Below, piece by piece: positions 36,566 through 44,093 of a stretch of 64,000 bases of DNA. The translations under genes were made by a program, and so were the position numbers. A model generated the notes under the pieces. That model was not told the origin of the DNA. It searched no databases and saw only the letters and a list, made by a program, of their open reading frames with translations. Source of the stretch: Caryophanales bacterium UBA1744 (GTDB taxonomy: Bacteria; Bacillota_I; Bacilli_A; RFN20; CAG-826); contig DCHU01000026.1 in NCBI GenBank assembly GCA_002314915.1, positions 26,351 through 90,350 of the forward strand, given 5' to 3'. How positions within the stretch are numbered: position 1 is the first letter of the stretch; each line of letters opens with the position of its first letter.

Positions 36566-38764
36566 TTAATAAGATCTTGGTGACCAGTTCTTGGCTGTTT
36601 TAATGTCCTTTTCGACGGTAGTGGTGAACGCCGAAGGATCGATAACACCATGTCTTGGAAGTCTTTCGACTTTGAATCTAGCGAGGTAGTAATCGCTATA
36701 TCCATTCCAGACCTCGAGTGCTTTTTCGAGATTTTTCACCGCTAAATCACGTTTGGTTGTGTCTTCGGAGTCGTTATATAAACGGAGATTCATGGCGCCT
36801 TCGAACTTCTCAGCGTAGTAGTTTGCGATGTGAGCAAAGCCCAACTGATCCTGCAATAAGTTATCTAAAGCAACGTTCTCGTTCTTAAGTTCAACTCTTA
36901 TAGCATCCACTTCTAGTTTAACTTCGGCTGCGATACTTCTTAACTCTGAAGCGACCTGGAATGGGGTCTTCTTCTTGAGATCGGTATTGCCTTCTTTGAC
37001 CATTCTTGCGTATTCAGCGATTGAATAGATGTCTCCATCTGGATCTGCTGAATCAGCGTTGATGAATCTCTTGATGTCGAGGAATCCGAATAGCGTTGGG
37101 TTTGATGAGCACATTTCCGGAAGGAATGCAGCATCTGTTCCGCCTGGAGCGTATGAGCAGATGACAAGAGGCATGACTTTTGCCGCTTTGTTCATGACTT
37201 TCCATGAACGGGAAACCAAGTCTTTCTTAACGCCTTCGTAATGATCTTCGACAATCTTATCCCAATATGAGACTTCCATATTTGGGTTGTAGCCGAATCT
37301 TCCGAACATCGAGTAGTTGATCCAGTGGCGGTTGTAGTAATAATCGCCGTTCAACGACTCGTCTTTGAATTCGTATTCTTTGCCTGATACATAGTATCCG
37401 TCGATAGCGAAGTGCCAGCCGGTCACTCGGTCCTGCTTGACGTTCTTGCACCACTCCTTAACCCATTCGGCATCGCCCCATGTGTAGTGGTATGCATCTT
37501 CGCCACGGACGTTGTACATCATGTTCCAGCCATCAGGCATTCCCTTGATGTAATCGTTGTTGTCCGTGCAGTGATTTGTTGAATATAAACGTGTGTCGTT
37601 ATATCTCTTATTTACATATAAGTTGTATGGATAATCGCTGAATTTTGAATAGAAGGAATCTGAGAGGAGAGTGTTTCCAACTCCAGCAAATCCGAGCTGG
37701 AATGAGTCCGCTCTTTCTGGATGCTCTTTCAAGAAGTCTTCGACTGCGCCTCCATAAACATCTCTGTACCACTGGTTTGCGATATCCTCTTCTTCTACTT
37801 TGTATTCGAGGTTCTCGCCGCATGTCGTCTTGATCTGCTCGATGTAAGGATATGTCTCGAGAAGGGCTTTGAAGCCTTTCCTGAAATAATCCTTCGTTGT
37901 CTGGTTGTTCTTGTCGTCTGTGATGCCATATCCCGCTGATTCTTCAGAGAATGTGTAGATGTTCATCGTGGAGAACTGCCAGGTGATACCTCTATCGTGA
38001 GCGGCCTGCATGACGTCCTGCCAGAATGTGATCTTCTCATCGATGGTCATCTTCTTGAGAACTGTGTAGTTGCCCTCCTGAGCGTGTTCCTCTCGATACA
38101 TGTTCGTGCAGTTGCCTAAATATGTGTCATCGTATGTGCCGTTATACTGCCAAACATCGTTCAAAGCGCAGTTTTCATAACCAGGTACCTTGACCATTGA
38201 TGGAAGGGCGTTGACGGTTGCGAAAGATAAGATGTTGTATCTCATCTTCGCCATAATGTCGAACAAGCCTTTCCAATAGTTGATGTCCCAAGTATTTTCC
38301 ATATTTGCTCTAGTTGAGTCACCGTTGTTTGTGTAGCTTGGGTTTCTGAGATCGAATGGAGGACGGACCGAGACGCCACGGAAATCGATGTATGGTGATT
38401 CGGAGATTGATTTTACGTTTGCGATTCCGTCTTCGATGTTGATGGATTCAGCAAGTTGGAGACCTCCGTACATAAGACCGACATTGTCTCCGCCTGTGAT
38501 TGTGATGTTTTTACCGTTCACATCGATGGAATAAGCTTGTTTTGCTAAAGAATCGCTTAAATCCTCAAAGGTGACGTTGTATGTGCCACCGCTCTCTTTG
38601 AACTTCAAACCGTTTCTGGTTAATGAATCCTTGATCTCATTGATAGCGAATTTGATAGTCTCCTCATTTCCGTTATACGTGATAGAGACCGATGTTTTGT
38701 TTCCACAGCCAGTTAAAGAACCTAGCAATAGCGAAAAAGCCAAAAGTGAATAGTGTTTCTTCAT
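36566..38764 (-). CDS. surface lipoprotein, probable glycoside hydrolase, paralogue 2
   Basis: The 732-residue paralogue of the genes at 28491 and 39617 has lipobox SLTGCGNK. It shows the same order of landmarks: NITITGGDNVGLMYGGLQLAESI, RGVSVRPPFDLRNPSY, EEHAQEGNY, GYGITDDKNNQTTKDYFRKG, TCGENLEY, and RHWINYSMFGRFGYNP. It heads the operon with the LytTR regulator and kinase, which suggests feedback between substrate attack and sensing. A LytTR-type repeat lies 54-86 bases before its ATG. The specific substrate is unknown. Confidence 0.72.
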   Translation of the reverse strand: MKKHYSLLAFSLLLGSLTGCGNKTSVSITYNGNEETIKFAINEIKDSLTRNGLKFKESGGTYNVTFEDLSDSLAKQAYSIDVNGKNITITGGDNVGLMYGGLQLAESINIEDGIANVKSISESPYIDFRGVSVRPPFDLRNPSYTNNGDSTRANMENTWDINYWKGLFDIMAKMRYNILSFATVNALPSMVKVPGYENCALNDVWQYNGTYDDTYLGNCTNMYREEHAQEGNYTVLKKMTIDEKITFWQDVMQAAHDRGITWQFSTMNIYTFSEESAGYGITDDKNNQTTKDYFRKGFKALLETYPYIEQIKTTCGENLEYKVEEEDIANQWYRDVYGGAVEDFLKEHPERADSFQLGFAGVGNTLLSDSFYSKFSDYPYNLYVNKRYNDTRLYSTNHCTDNNDYIKGMPDGWNMMYNVRGEDAYHYTWGDAEWVKEWCKNVKQDRVTGWHFAIDGYYVSGKEYEFKDESLNGDYYYNRHWINYSMFGRFGYNPNMEVSYWDKIVEDHYEGVKKDLVSRSWKVMNKAAKVMPLVICSYAPGGTDAAFLPEMCSSNPTLFGFLDIKRFINADSADPDGDIYSIAEYARMVKEGNTDLKKKTPFQVASELRSIAAEVKLEVDAIRVELKNENVALDNLLQDQLGFAHIANYYAEKFEGAMNLRLYNDSEDTTKRDLAVKNLEKALEVWNGYSDYYLARFKVERLPRHGVIDPSAFTTTVEKDIKTAKNWSPRSY

Positions 38765-38817
38765 ATTGTTTTCCCTCGGCTACATTCTTCTTTATTTGCT
38801 TTCAATATGAATGTCGG

Positions 38818-38849
38818 TTTCCATAAAGCAGTTTTTATTTTTCGTGAAG
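38818..38849 (-). promoter_or_regulatory. LytTR-type direct repeat upstream of glycosidase lipoprotein 2
   Basis: TTTCCATAAAG (38818) and TTTTCGTGAAG (38839) on the plus strand match at 8 of 11 positions with a 21-base period. If functional it controls both the glycosidase and the two-component system behind it. Confidence 0.55.
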
Positions 38850-39022
38850 CGCATTATTAAAATTCCATAACGAACGGTAACGAGTGCTCATGGTGTAATT
38901 TTTCGTCATTAGACCACTGCTGTTGTTGACGTATTCAGTTAGTTTATTTTTTTATTAAAAAGTTCAACTTGTTAACCTTGATCATTCACGATTGACGTAG
39001 TGTCATTTTTTAGCGGAATGGC
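38850..39022. other. divergent intergenic region, lipoprotein 2 / small membrane protein
   Basis: It is AT-rich with one further TTTTTCGTCATT half-site near 38900 and TTGACG at about 38992. I see no reading frame or structured RNA. Confidence 0.3.
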
Positions 39023-39034
39023 AATAATCTTTTG

Positions 39035-39553
39035 ATGTTTTACGCATTAACATTTATATCTATTGCCCTTTTAATGGGTTTGTTGTTTTTAGGCAAACAC
39101 AAAGGCAATGACAAGTCTAATAGGATCATAACTCTTGCGGCCAAAATATTGACCGTTGGCTATTTGGTCCTGATGTTCATAAACATCTTCCTTCCGGATG
39201 GAATATCGGCAAGATTGTATCCGGAGCAGGATCAGTACCAAAACGTCGGAAACCTATTCCTCGTTTTGCTTAGATGGGCGAATGACTTGAGCATTATCGC
39301 CTTAACGATTTCGGTCTTTTTCAAAAAGAAGTCATTCTCGCGCATCAGCGTCTTCTTCTTGACCCCTATCCTTATCCTCGCGATAAGCTTCTTCTCAAAA
39401 TATGTCGCATTCTGGAATAACGGTCATGGCGAGGGACTCATGAACATCCTCACATACGCGGTGTTCTTGGGGCTATCGATTGGATACTTCTATCTCCAAA
39501 TCGGAATAAAGAAGATAAAGAGGGCGCGAGCAATCCAGACCGTAGAACCTTAA
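39035..39553 (+). CDS. membrane protein with five to six helices, unknown function
   Basis: The protein has 172 residues from an ATG that follows an AATAAT hexamer (39023-39028) by 6 bases, with no Shine-Dalgarno. The hydrophobic segments cover most of the protein and it ends in a basic tail (KIKRARAIQ). I see no motif. It is the only plus-strand gene in the carbohydrate locus, lying between two paralogous lipoproteins and closed by its own terminator. Confidence 0.6.
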   Translation: MFYALTFISIALLMGLLFLGKHKGNDKSNRIITLAAKILTVGYLVLMFINIFLPDGISARLYPEQDQYQNVGNLFLVLLRWANDLSIIALTISVFFKKKSFSRISVFFLTPILILAISFFSKYVAFWNNGHGEGLMNILTYAVFLGLSIGYFYLQIGIKKIKRARAIQTVEP

Positions 39554-39570
39554 TCTACGGTTTTTCTTTT
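39538..39570 (+). terminator. terminator of the small membrane protein gene
   Basis: ACCGTAGA, 7-base loop, TCTACGGT and TTTTCTTTT. The left arm is formed by the last codons of the gene. Confidence 0.8.
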
Positions 39571-39574
39571 AAGA

Positions 39575-39605
39575 AAAAGAAGGCACCAAATGATGCCTTC
39601 TTGTT
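39575..39605 (-). terminator. terminator of glycosidase lipoprotein 3
   Basis: Minus strand AAGAAGGCA, 8-base loop, TGCCTTCTT, T-run, between two convergent genes. Confidence 0.8.
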
Positions 39606-39616
39606 GACCGTGGTCT

Positions 39617-41812
39617 TTATTTGTATTCGCGAGGTGACCAGTTGGTTACTGTTTTGATGTCTTTCTCAACGCCTGCGACAAATGCGCTTGGATCGACGAC
39701 TCCGACACGAGGCAATCTCTCGACTTTGAACCTAGCTAGGAACGAGTCGGAATATTTCTTCCACTTCTCAAGTGCGTCTTGCTGATTCTTGATTGCGGTG
39801 TTCTTGTAATTATCGTCAAGGGTGTCGTTGAATAAGCGTAAGTTCATGCCGCCATCGAATTTTGAAGCGTAATAATCTGCTAAATACGCGACTGTTTCCT
39901 GATCGGCGACGATGTTGTCTAACTCAACGTTTCCACTGTTAGAGGACTTATACTCTTTCACCTCATCCAATGTCTCTTTTGCAATTGTTCTTAGCTTGTT
40001 TGCGGTGTCGAATGGCGTATCAAGCTTTGAATCAACGCTGTTTGCGGCAAATGCTTTGGCATATGATGCAAAAGAGTATTTGTCGGTGACTCCTGGGAAG
40101 AGGTTATCTGAGTTGATCAACCTCTTGACGTCGATGTAGCCAAACATCGTTGGGTGTGACTGGCAGTTGCCTGGATACCAAGCAGCGTCTGTTCCACCTA
40201 ATGTGAACTGCTTCTGAACCTCGATTAACATGCCTGAAGCCTTCTTCATAGCGTTCCATGCTGCAGTGATAGAGTCTTTCTTGACGCCTTCGAAATGATC
40301 GTAGATGAGGTCATCGATCTTCTCTAGGCTGATTGTTGGGTCGTAGGCGAATCTGCCCATCATCATGTAGTTGATCCAATGTCTTGCGTAATAATACTGG
40401 CCGTTGAGCGATTCATCTTTGAATGAGTACTCTTTGCCCATGTAATAGCCATCGCTTCCGAAGAAGAATCCTCTTGTTCTCTCTTTCTTGAGGTTCTTCA
40501 TGAACTCTTTGCAGAAAGATGGATTGCCATATGTGAAGTGATAAGCATCTTCGTTTCTCGTATTGAAGAGGTATTTGTAGGAAGATGGCATATTGAGGGC
40601 TTCTAGCTTCTCGAAATTCGCCTCGTTGTTGATAGGGTTATCCAAGGCGTACATATGGGTATCTGAATATCTAGGTGATGCGCCACGGGTGATTGGATAA
40701 TCTTTCCAAAGAGCCTCCGTTGCCTCGTCGAGCGTCGACTGGTAATTGAAGATGAATCTGTCTTTTCGTGGATCGTTTTCCATAGCGTTCTTAACAGCTT
40801 CGCCATAGACATCTCTAATCCACTGCTCGGTCTCTAAATATGTATCGGCTGGGTAGTCCATATTTTCGCTAGCACCGGTGCCAAACATGTCGATATCGAA
40901 TGTTTTTATGAGGGTTTCGTAGCCTTTTCTGAAATATTCCTTGGTGATTTCGTTGTCTCTTCTATCGGTTATTCCATAATGGCCGTTCTCCGCGAATGTG
41001 TAGATGTTCATCGTGGACCACTGAACGTAAATGCCGTATGTATGGGCCATGTCGATGACTTCTTTCCAGAACTTGGTCTTCTCGTCTATGGTCATTGTGT
41101 TCACGACACGGTAATTACCTTCGTTCATGTGATGTTCTTGATACATGTTCGTGCAGTTGCCGTAATATCCGTCATCGTATTCGCCGGTATAGGCGAGGAC
41201 ATTGTTTAGAGCGCAGTTTTCAAAACCAGGTACTTTGATAACCGATGCGAGGGAGTTGACGGTTGCGAAATTAACCAAGTTGTATCTTTGTCTAGCAAGG
41301 GTCTCGAAATAGCCTTTCCAATAATCCTTTGACCATGAGTTCTCGATGTTTGCCCATGCGTTTTCTGAATTGTTGATGTAGCAAGGTGTTCTGAGGTCTA
41401 TTACGACGCGGCATCTCTGTCCTCTATATTTAAGATAAGGCGAACCTTCGCTGGATTTCACTCCGGAGATTCCGTTTAGGAGGTTGATGTCTTCTGCTAA
41501 CTGCAAAGCGCCGTAGAGTGAACCTGCTGAGTCTCCGCCGTCGATCGAGATTGTGTTGCCTTCCACATTTACTTGATAAGACTGTTCGCCAAGTTCAGGC
41601 TTCACTTCGTTGAGTTTGATCACATAATCGCCTTTGGATTCTACATACTTAAGATTATTTCTTTCCAAAGCCGCTTTGAGCTCAGCTATTGCGAACTCGC
41701 TTGTTTTGATGCTCGTGTCCGCTGAGATTGATACTGTTGTCGTTTTACCGCAAGCGACAATGGCACCGCTCAAAGCAAGGCACGATACGAATAATAGATT
41801 TCTGTTTTTCAT
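39617..41812 (-). CDS. surface lipoprotein, probable glycoside hydrolase, paralogue 3
   Basis: This 731-residue third paralogue has lipobox GAIVACGKT. Landmarks are NTISIDGGDSAGSLYGALQLAEDI, RGQRCRVVIDLRTPCY, QEHHMNEGNY, HYGITDRRDNEITKEYFRKGYE, GTGASENMDY and RHWINYMMMGRFAYDP. It looks closer to paralogue 2 than to paralogue 1. All three keep the EGNY and (G/S)EN(M/L) segments, the latter including a conserved glutamate, so I expect catalytic activity in each with differing specificity. Weak LytTR-type repeats lie 57-86 bases upstream. Confidence 0.7.
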   Translation of the reverse strand: MKNRNLLFVSCLALSGAIVACGKTTTVSISADTSIKTSEFAIAELKAALERNNLKYVESKGDYVIKLNEVKPELGEQSYQVNVEGNTISIDGGDSAGSLYGALQLAEDINLLNGISGVKSSEGSPYLKYRGQRCRVVIDLRTPCYINNSENAWANIENSWSKDYWKGYFETLARQRYNLVNFATVNSLASVIKVPGFENCALNNVLAYTGEYDDGYYGNCTNMYQEHHMNEGNYRVVNTMTIDEKTKFWKEVIDMAHTYGIYVQWSTMNIYTFAENGHYGITDRRDNEITKEYFRKGYETLIKTFDIDMFGTGASENMDYPADTYLETEQWIRDVYGEAVKNAMENDPRKDRFIFNYQSTLDEATEALWKDYPITRGASPRYSDTHMYALDNPINNEANFEKLEALNMPSSYKYLFNTRNEDAYHFTYGNPSFCKEFMKNLKKERTRGFFFGSDGYYMGKEYSFKDESLNGQYYYARHWINYMMMGRFAYDPTISLEKIDDLIYDHFEGVKKDSITAAWNAMKKASGMLIEVQKQFTLGGTDAAWYPGNCQSHPTMFGYIDVKRLINSDNLFPGVTDKYSFASYAKAFAANSVDSKLDTPFDTANKLRTIAKETLDEVKEYKSSNSGNVELDNIVADQETVAYLADYYASKFDGGMNLRLFNDTLDDNYKNTAIKNQQDALEKWKKYSDSFLARFKVERLPRVGVVDPSAFVAGVEKDIKTVTNWSPREYK

Positions 41813-41868
41813 GATTCTTCTTCCTTTTTAAAAATTATGGAATCGAATTCAAAACAGCAAGAAAAGCA

Positions 41869-41899
41869 TTTCATAAAACGTTGCTGATATCTCGCGAGA
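41869..41899 (-). promoter_or_regulatory. weak LytTR-type direct repeat upstream of glycosidase lipoprotein 3
   Basis: TTTCATAAA (41869) and TCTCGCGAG (41890) are 21 bases apart. Each resembles the TTTCGTGAA consensus but they resemble each other poorly. It is included because spacing and distance to the start match the other four sites. Confidence 0.35.
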
Positions 41900-42047
41900 G
41901 GAACAATTTCAGATGATTTGAGCGTTTTTATCGCGGGAAATGATGGATTGGATAGAGAGGTGAACAGTGTCAAATCGTCTCAAAAGCACCATATTTTCCT
42001 TATTAATAAAAAAGCCACCGTTTCTGATGATCTATATCGAACAAAAT
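41900..42047. other. intergenic region without recognised genes
   Basis: Lies between the predicted regulatory site of lipoprotein 3 and the terminator of the next gene. It is AT-rich and I see no reading frame or clear structure. Confidence 0.3.
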
Positions 42048-42088
42048 AAAAAAGCGCATCACCCAAGGAGAAATGATACGCTTCTTGA
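42048..42088 (-). terminator. terminator of the lipoprotein gene at 42105
   Basis: Minus strand AAGCGTATCA pairs with TGATGCGCTT across a 12-base loop, followed by TTTTTTATTTT. Confidence 0.75.
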
Positions 42089-42104
42089 AAGGTATTTAAT
42101 TTGA

Positions 42105-42995
42105 TTAAGCAGCAAGCTGTTTCATTGACATGGTTGACTTTCTCTCACGAGCTTCCATGTTTGCAAACAACTTTGTCTTGCCATCGCGGTCTGTGTAGAA
42201 GAGGCCTTCCATTGTACCGTCAAGACGTGGTGTCTTGCCTGTGAAGATGCCTAATTTATTGACTGTGCCTTCGAATGCAGAGATACCTGTATCTTCGATA
42301 GCGCCTTTGACTGTGTATGTGCCATCACCGACTGCTGTAACTTCCATCGAATCGACTGGGTTTGTTTCGCCTTCCTGGTTTGTGTATGTACCTGTGTACT
42401 CGCCTTCGAATGGGTTGTTTGTCCAGAGTTCGAGGTCATAGTGCTTAGGTTCTGACATACCTGTTGTCTGCTGATCGAATGAGTAAGTGACCTTGCCGTC
42501 TGCAGTTGATGTTAATTCGACTGCCTGGTTGGTTGCTGATCCGATTGTCGATTCTGGGATTGAGATCTTGTATGTTCCGTCTGCGTTCTTTGACCATGTA
42601 GCGCCTTCGACTGAGAAAGCGTTTTTGCCAACGCACATGCCTGTGTAGTACATTGTGTAACGGCCGATTTCGCAAGCGTTGCCTTCCTTTAAGAGGTTGA
42701 TAGCGACCATGTAGTTAGGTCCGCCGTGCTTTGCTGTTGTGAATGCCTGTTCGACTAAGGTGTTTTCTGCACCTTCTGTATTTGTTTCTTTGTCATAGAC
42801 TTTGCCTGGTGAGAGGAAGACGAACTGGTGCTCGTAGATTGAAGCAACAGGTGCTGGCGCTTCTGATGTCTTTGTCTCTGATGTTGTTGGAACTGATTCG
42901 ACTGCTTGAGACTTCGACTCTTCTGGGGCCTTGCCACCGCAAGCGACTAATCCAAACATAGCGACTGCTGATAAAAGGATAAGTGATTTCTTCAT
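42105..42995 (-). CDS. lipoprotein, unknown function
   Basis: The 296-residue protein has lipobox FGLVACGGK, then a Ser/Thr/Glu/Pro-rich linker (about residues 24-50) and a beta-rich body with two similar GTYTVKG/GTYKISI-type segments. No catalytic motif was recognised. A LytTR-type repeat (43078-43109) upstream suggests co-regulation with the glycosidases. It may bind a carbohydrate or serve as an envelope component, but this is inference from location only. Confidence 0.65.
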   Translation of the reverse strand: MKKSLILLSAVAMFGLVACGGKAPEESKSQAVESVPTTSETKTSEAPAPVASIYEHQFVFLSPGKVYDKETNTEGAENTLVEQAFTTAKHGGPNYMVAINLLKEGNACEIGRYTMYYTGMCVGKNAFSVEGATWSKNADGTYKISIPESTIGSATNQAVELTSTADGKVTYSFDQQTTGMSEPKHYDLELWTNNPFEGEYTGTYTNQEGETNPVDSMEVTAVGDGTYTVKGAIEDTGISAFEGTVNKLGIFTGKTPRLDGTMEGLFYTDRDGKTKLFANMEARERKSTMSMKQLAA

Positions 42996-43075
42996 TTTTT
43001 CTCCTACGCCCCGATAACGGTGCGCCTTTATATTTGTGACTTTATTAAGAGTTATAGCGGCTTTTAGGTGGATTA

Positions 43076-43110
43076 TTTTCTCGTGAATAGCACTTTCGAT
43101 TTCGTAAAAT
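43076..43110 (-). promoter_or_regulatory. LytTR-type direct repeat upstream of the 42105 lipoprotein
   Basis: TTCTCGTGAAT and ATTTCGTAAAAT on the plus strand have their TCGT cores 21 bases apart. They lie 83-114 bases before the ATG. Confidence 0.6.
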
Positions 43111-43127
43111 GCGAGTTTGCAAGAAAG

Positions 43128-43153
43128 AAAAACCGCCTGTTTGGGGCGGTTTT
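43128..43153 (-). terminator. terminator of the GtrA-like gene
   Basis: Minus strand AAAACCGCC, 7-base loop, GGCGGTTTTT, just after the stop codon. Confidence 0.85.
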
Positions 43154-43163
43154 CAATGTTATC

Positions 43164-44069
43164 TTATTTAACTGCGGTGCCTGATTCTTCTCTTTCGTTG
43201 ATCTCTTCGTTGACCATCTTCCAGGCTTTTTCCTTATCCATCTTGTGGTTTCCGGTTCCAAGCTTAGCCTCAAGTTCTTCTTTAAAGATCTTCTTGAATG
43301 ATGCTGCGGTGACGAGTTTTGGTTCTTCTTTCTCAACCTCTTCAACCTCTGGCTCTGGCTCAGGATCAGAAACGATTTCCTGGACTTCCTGTTCCTTCTT
43401 AGGAGCCTTGAAGATGATGAACTTTCTTGTTAAGTAGTTGTAAATCATCGTGATGAGTGTCTTAACACAGAAGATTGCGGTGAAGCACCAGAATGCAAGA
43501 CCTCCTGAATCGAATAAGTCGACCCATGAGATTGATGCGATATCGTAAGAGATATTGACTGACCAAACGGTGTTGACTAAGAATACTCCGCCTTCCTGGA
43601 CACCGATACCGATGCATAATCCAAGGAATCCGAGTCCAACATAAGTCCAGAAAGACTTTGCTGACTTGGTGTTGATCTTCTTGTCGACATTCTGGAAAAC
43701 CCAAACACGCGAAAGCAAGAAGTTAACGAGTGTGGAGATTGCGAATCCAACAATGATTGCGGCAGCGAAGCAAAGGTAGAATGCTAAAGCTGACTTAGAT
43801 GAAATGTTTGTAATTTCAAATACTTTAAGAATTCCGAGCTGGCATGCGAAATCAACGATAGTGCAAAGCACTCCAGTGACTACGAAACGGATAAGCTCAA
43901 GAAATACAGATTTCTTTCTCTTTGTCTTTTTGTCGTCGATTGCTTTCTCGGCTGCATTAGCCTCAGCAATGGTTGCACTTCTCTTTTCCTCAACGCTGAG
44001 AGAAATGTCTTCGGAGGTTTCAATGGCCTTAGCCTCGACCTCAACAGCGGTCTCTTTTTTCTTTTTCAT
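43164..44069 (-). CDS. GtrA-like membrane protein with long tails
   Basis: The 301-residue protein has four helices between about 50 and 215 (ELIRFVVTGVLCTIVDFACQLGIL, FAISTLVNFLLSRVWVF), the GtrA signature. GtrA-type proteins are linked to flipping or passing lipid-linked sugars during polysaccharide glycosylation. Unlike the 120-150 residue norm, it has an acidic N-terminal tail of about 45 residues, an insert in the last loop, and an acidic C-terminal tail of about 75 residues. It starts 24 bases after nadE, with TAGAAT 7 bases before ATG and no Shine-Dalgarno. Confidence 0.8.
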   Translation of the reverse strand: MKKKKETAVEVEAKAIETSEDISLSVEEKRSATIAEANAAEKAIDDKKTKRKKSVFLELIRFVVTGVLCTIVDFACQLGILKVFEITNISSKSALAFYLCFAAAIIVGFAISTLVNFLLSRVWVFQNVDKKINTKSAKSFWTYVGLGFLGLCIGIGVQEGGVFLVNTVWSVNISYDIASISWVDLFDSGGLAFWCFTAIFCVKTLITMIYNYLTRKFIIFKAPKKEQEVQEIVSDPEPEPEVEEVEKEEPKLVTAASFKKIFKEELEAKLGTGNHKMDKEKAWKMVNEEINEREESGTAVK

Positions 44070-44093
44070 ATGTGTAATTCTATCAAATGTTTT

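Noticed and set aside
38930..39020. TTGACG near 38992 as a -35 element for the small membrane protein
   Set aside because: At 17 bases the hexamer is GGAATG, not a -10. The AATAAT 6 bases before ATG is the better signal but has no matching -35.
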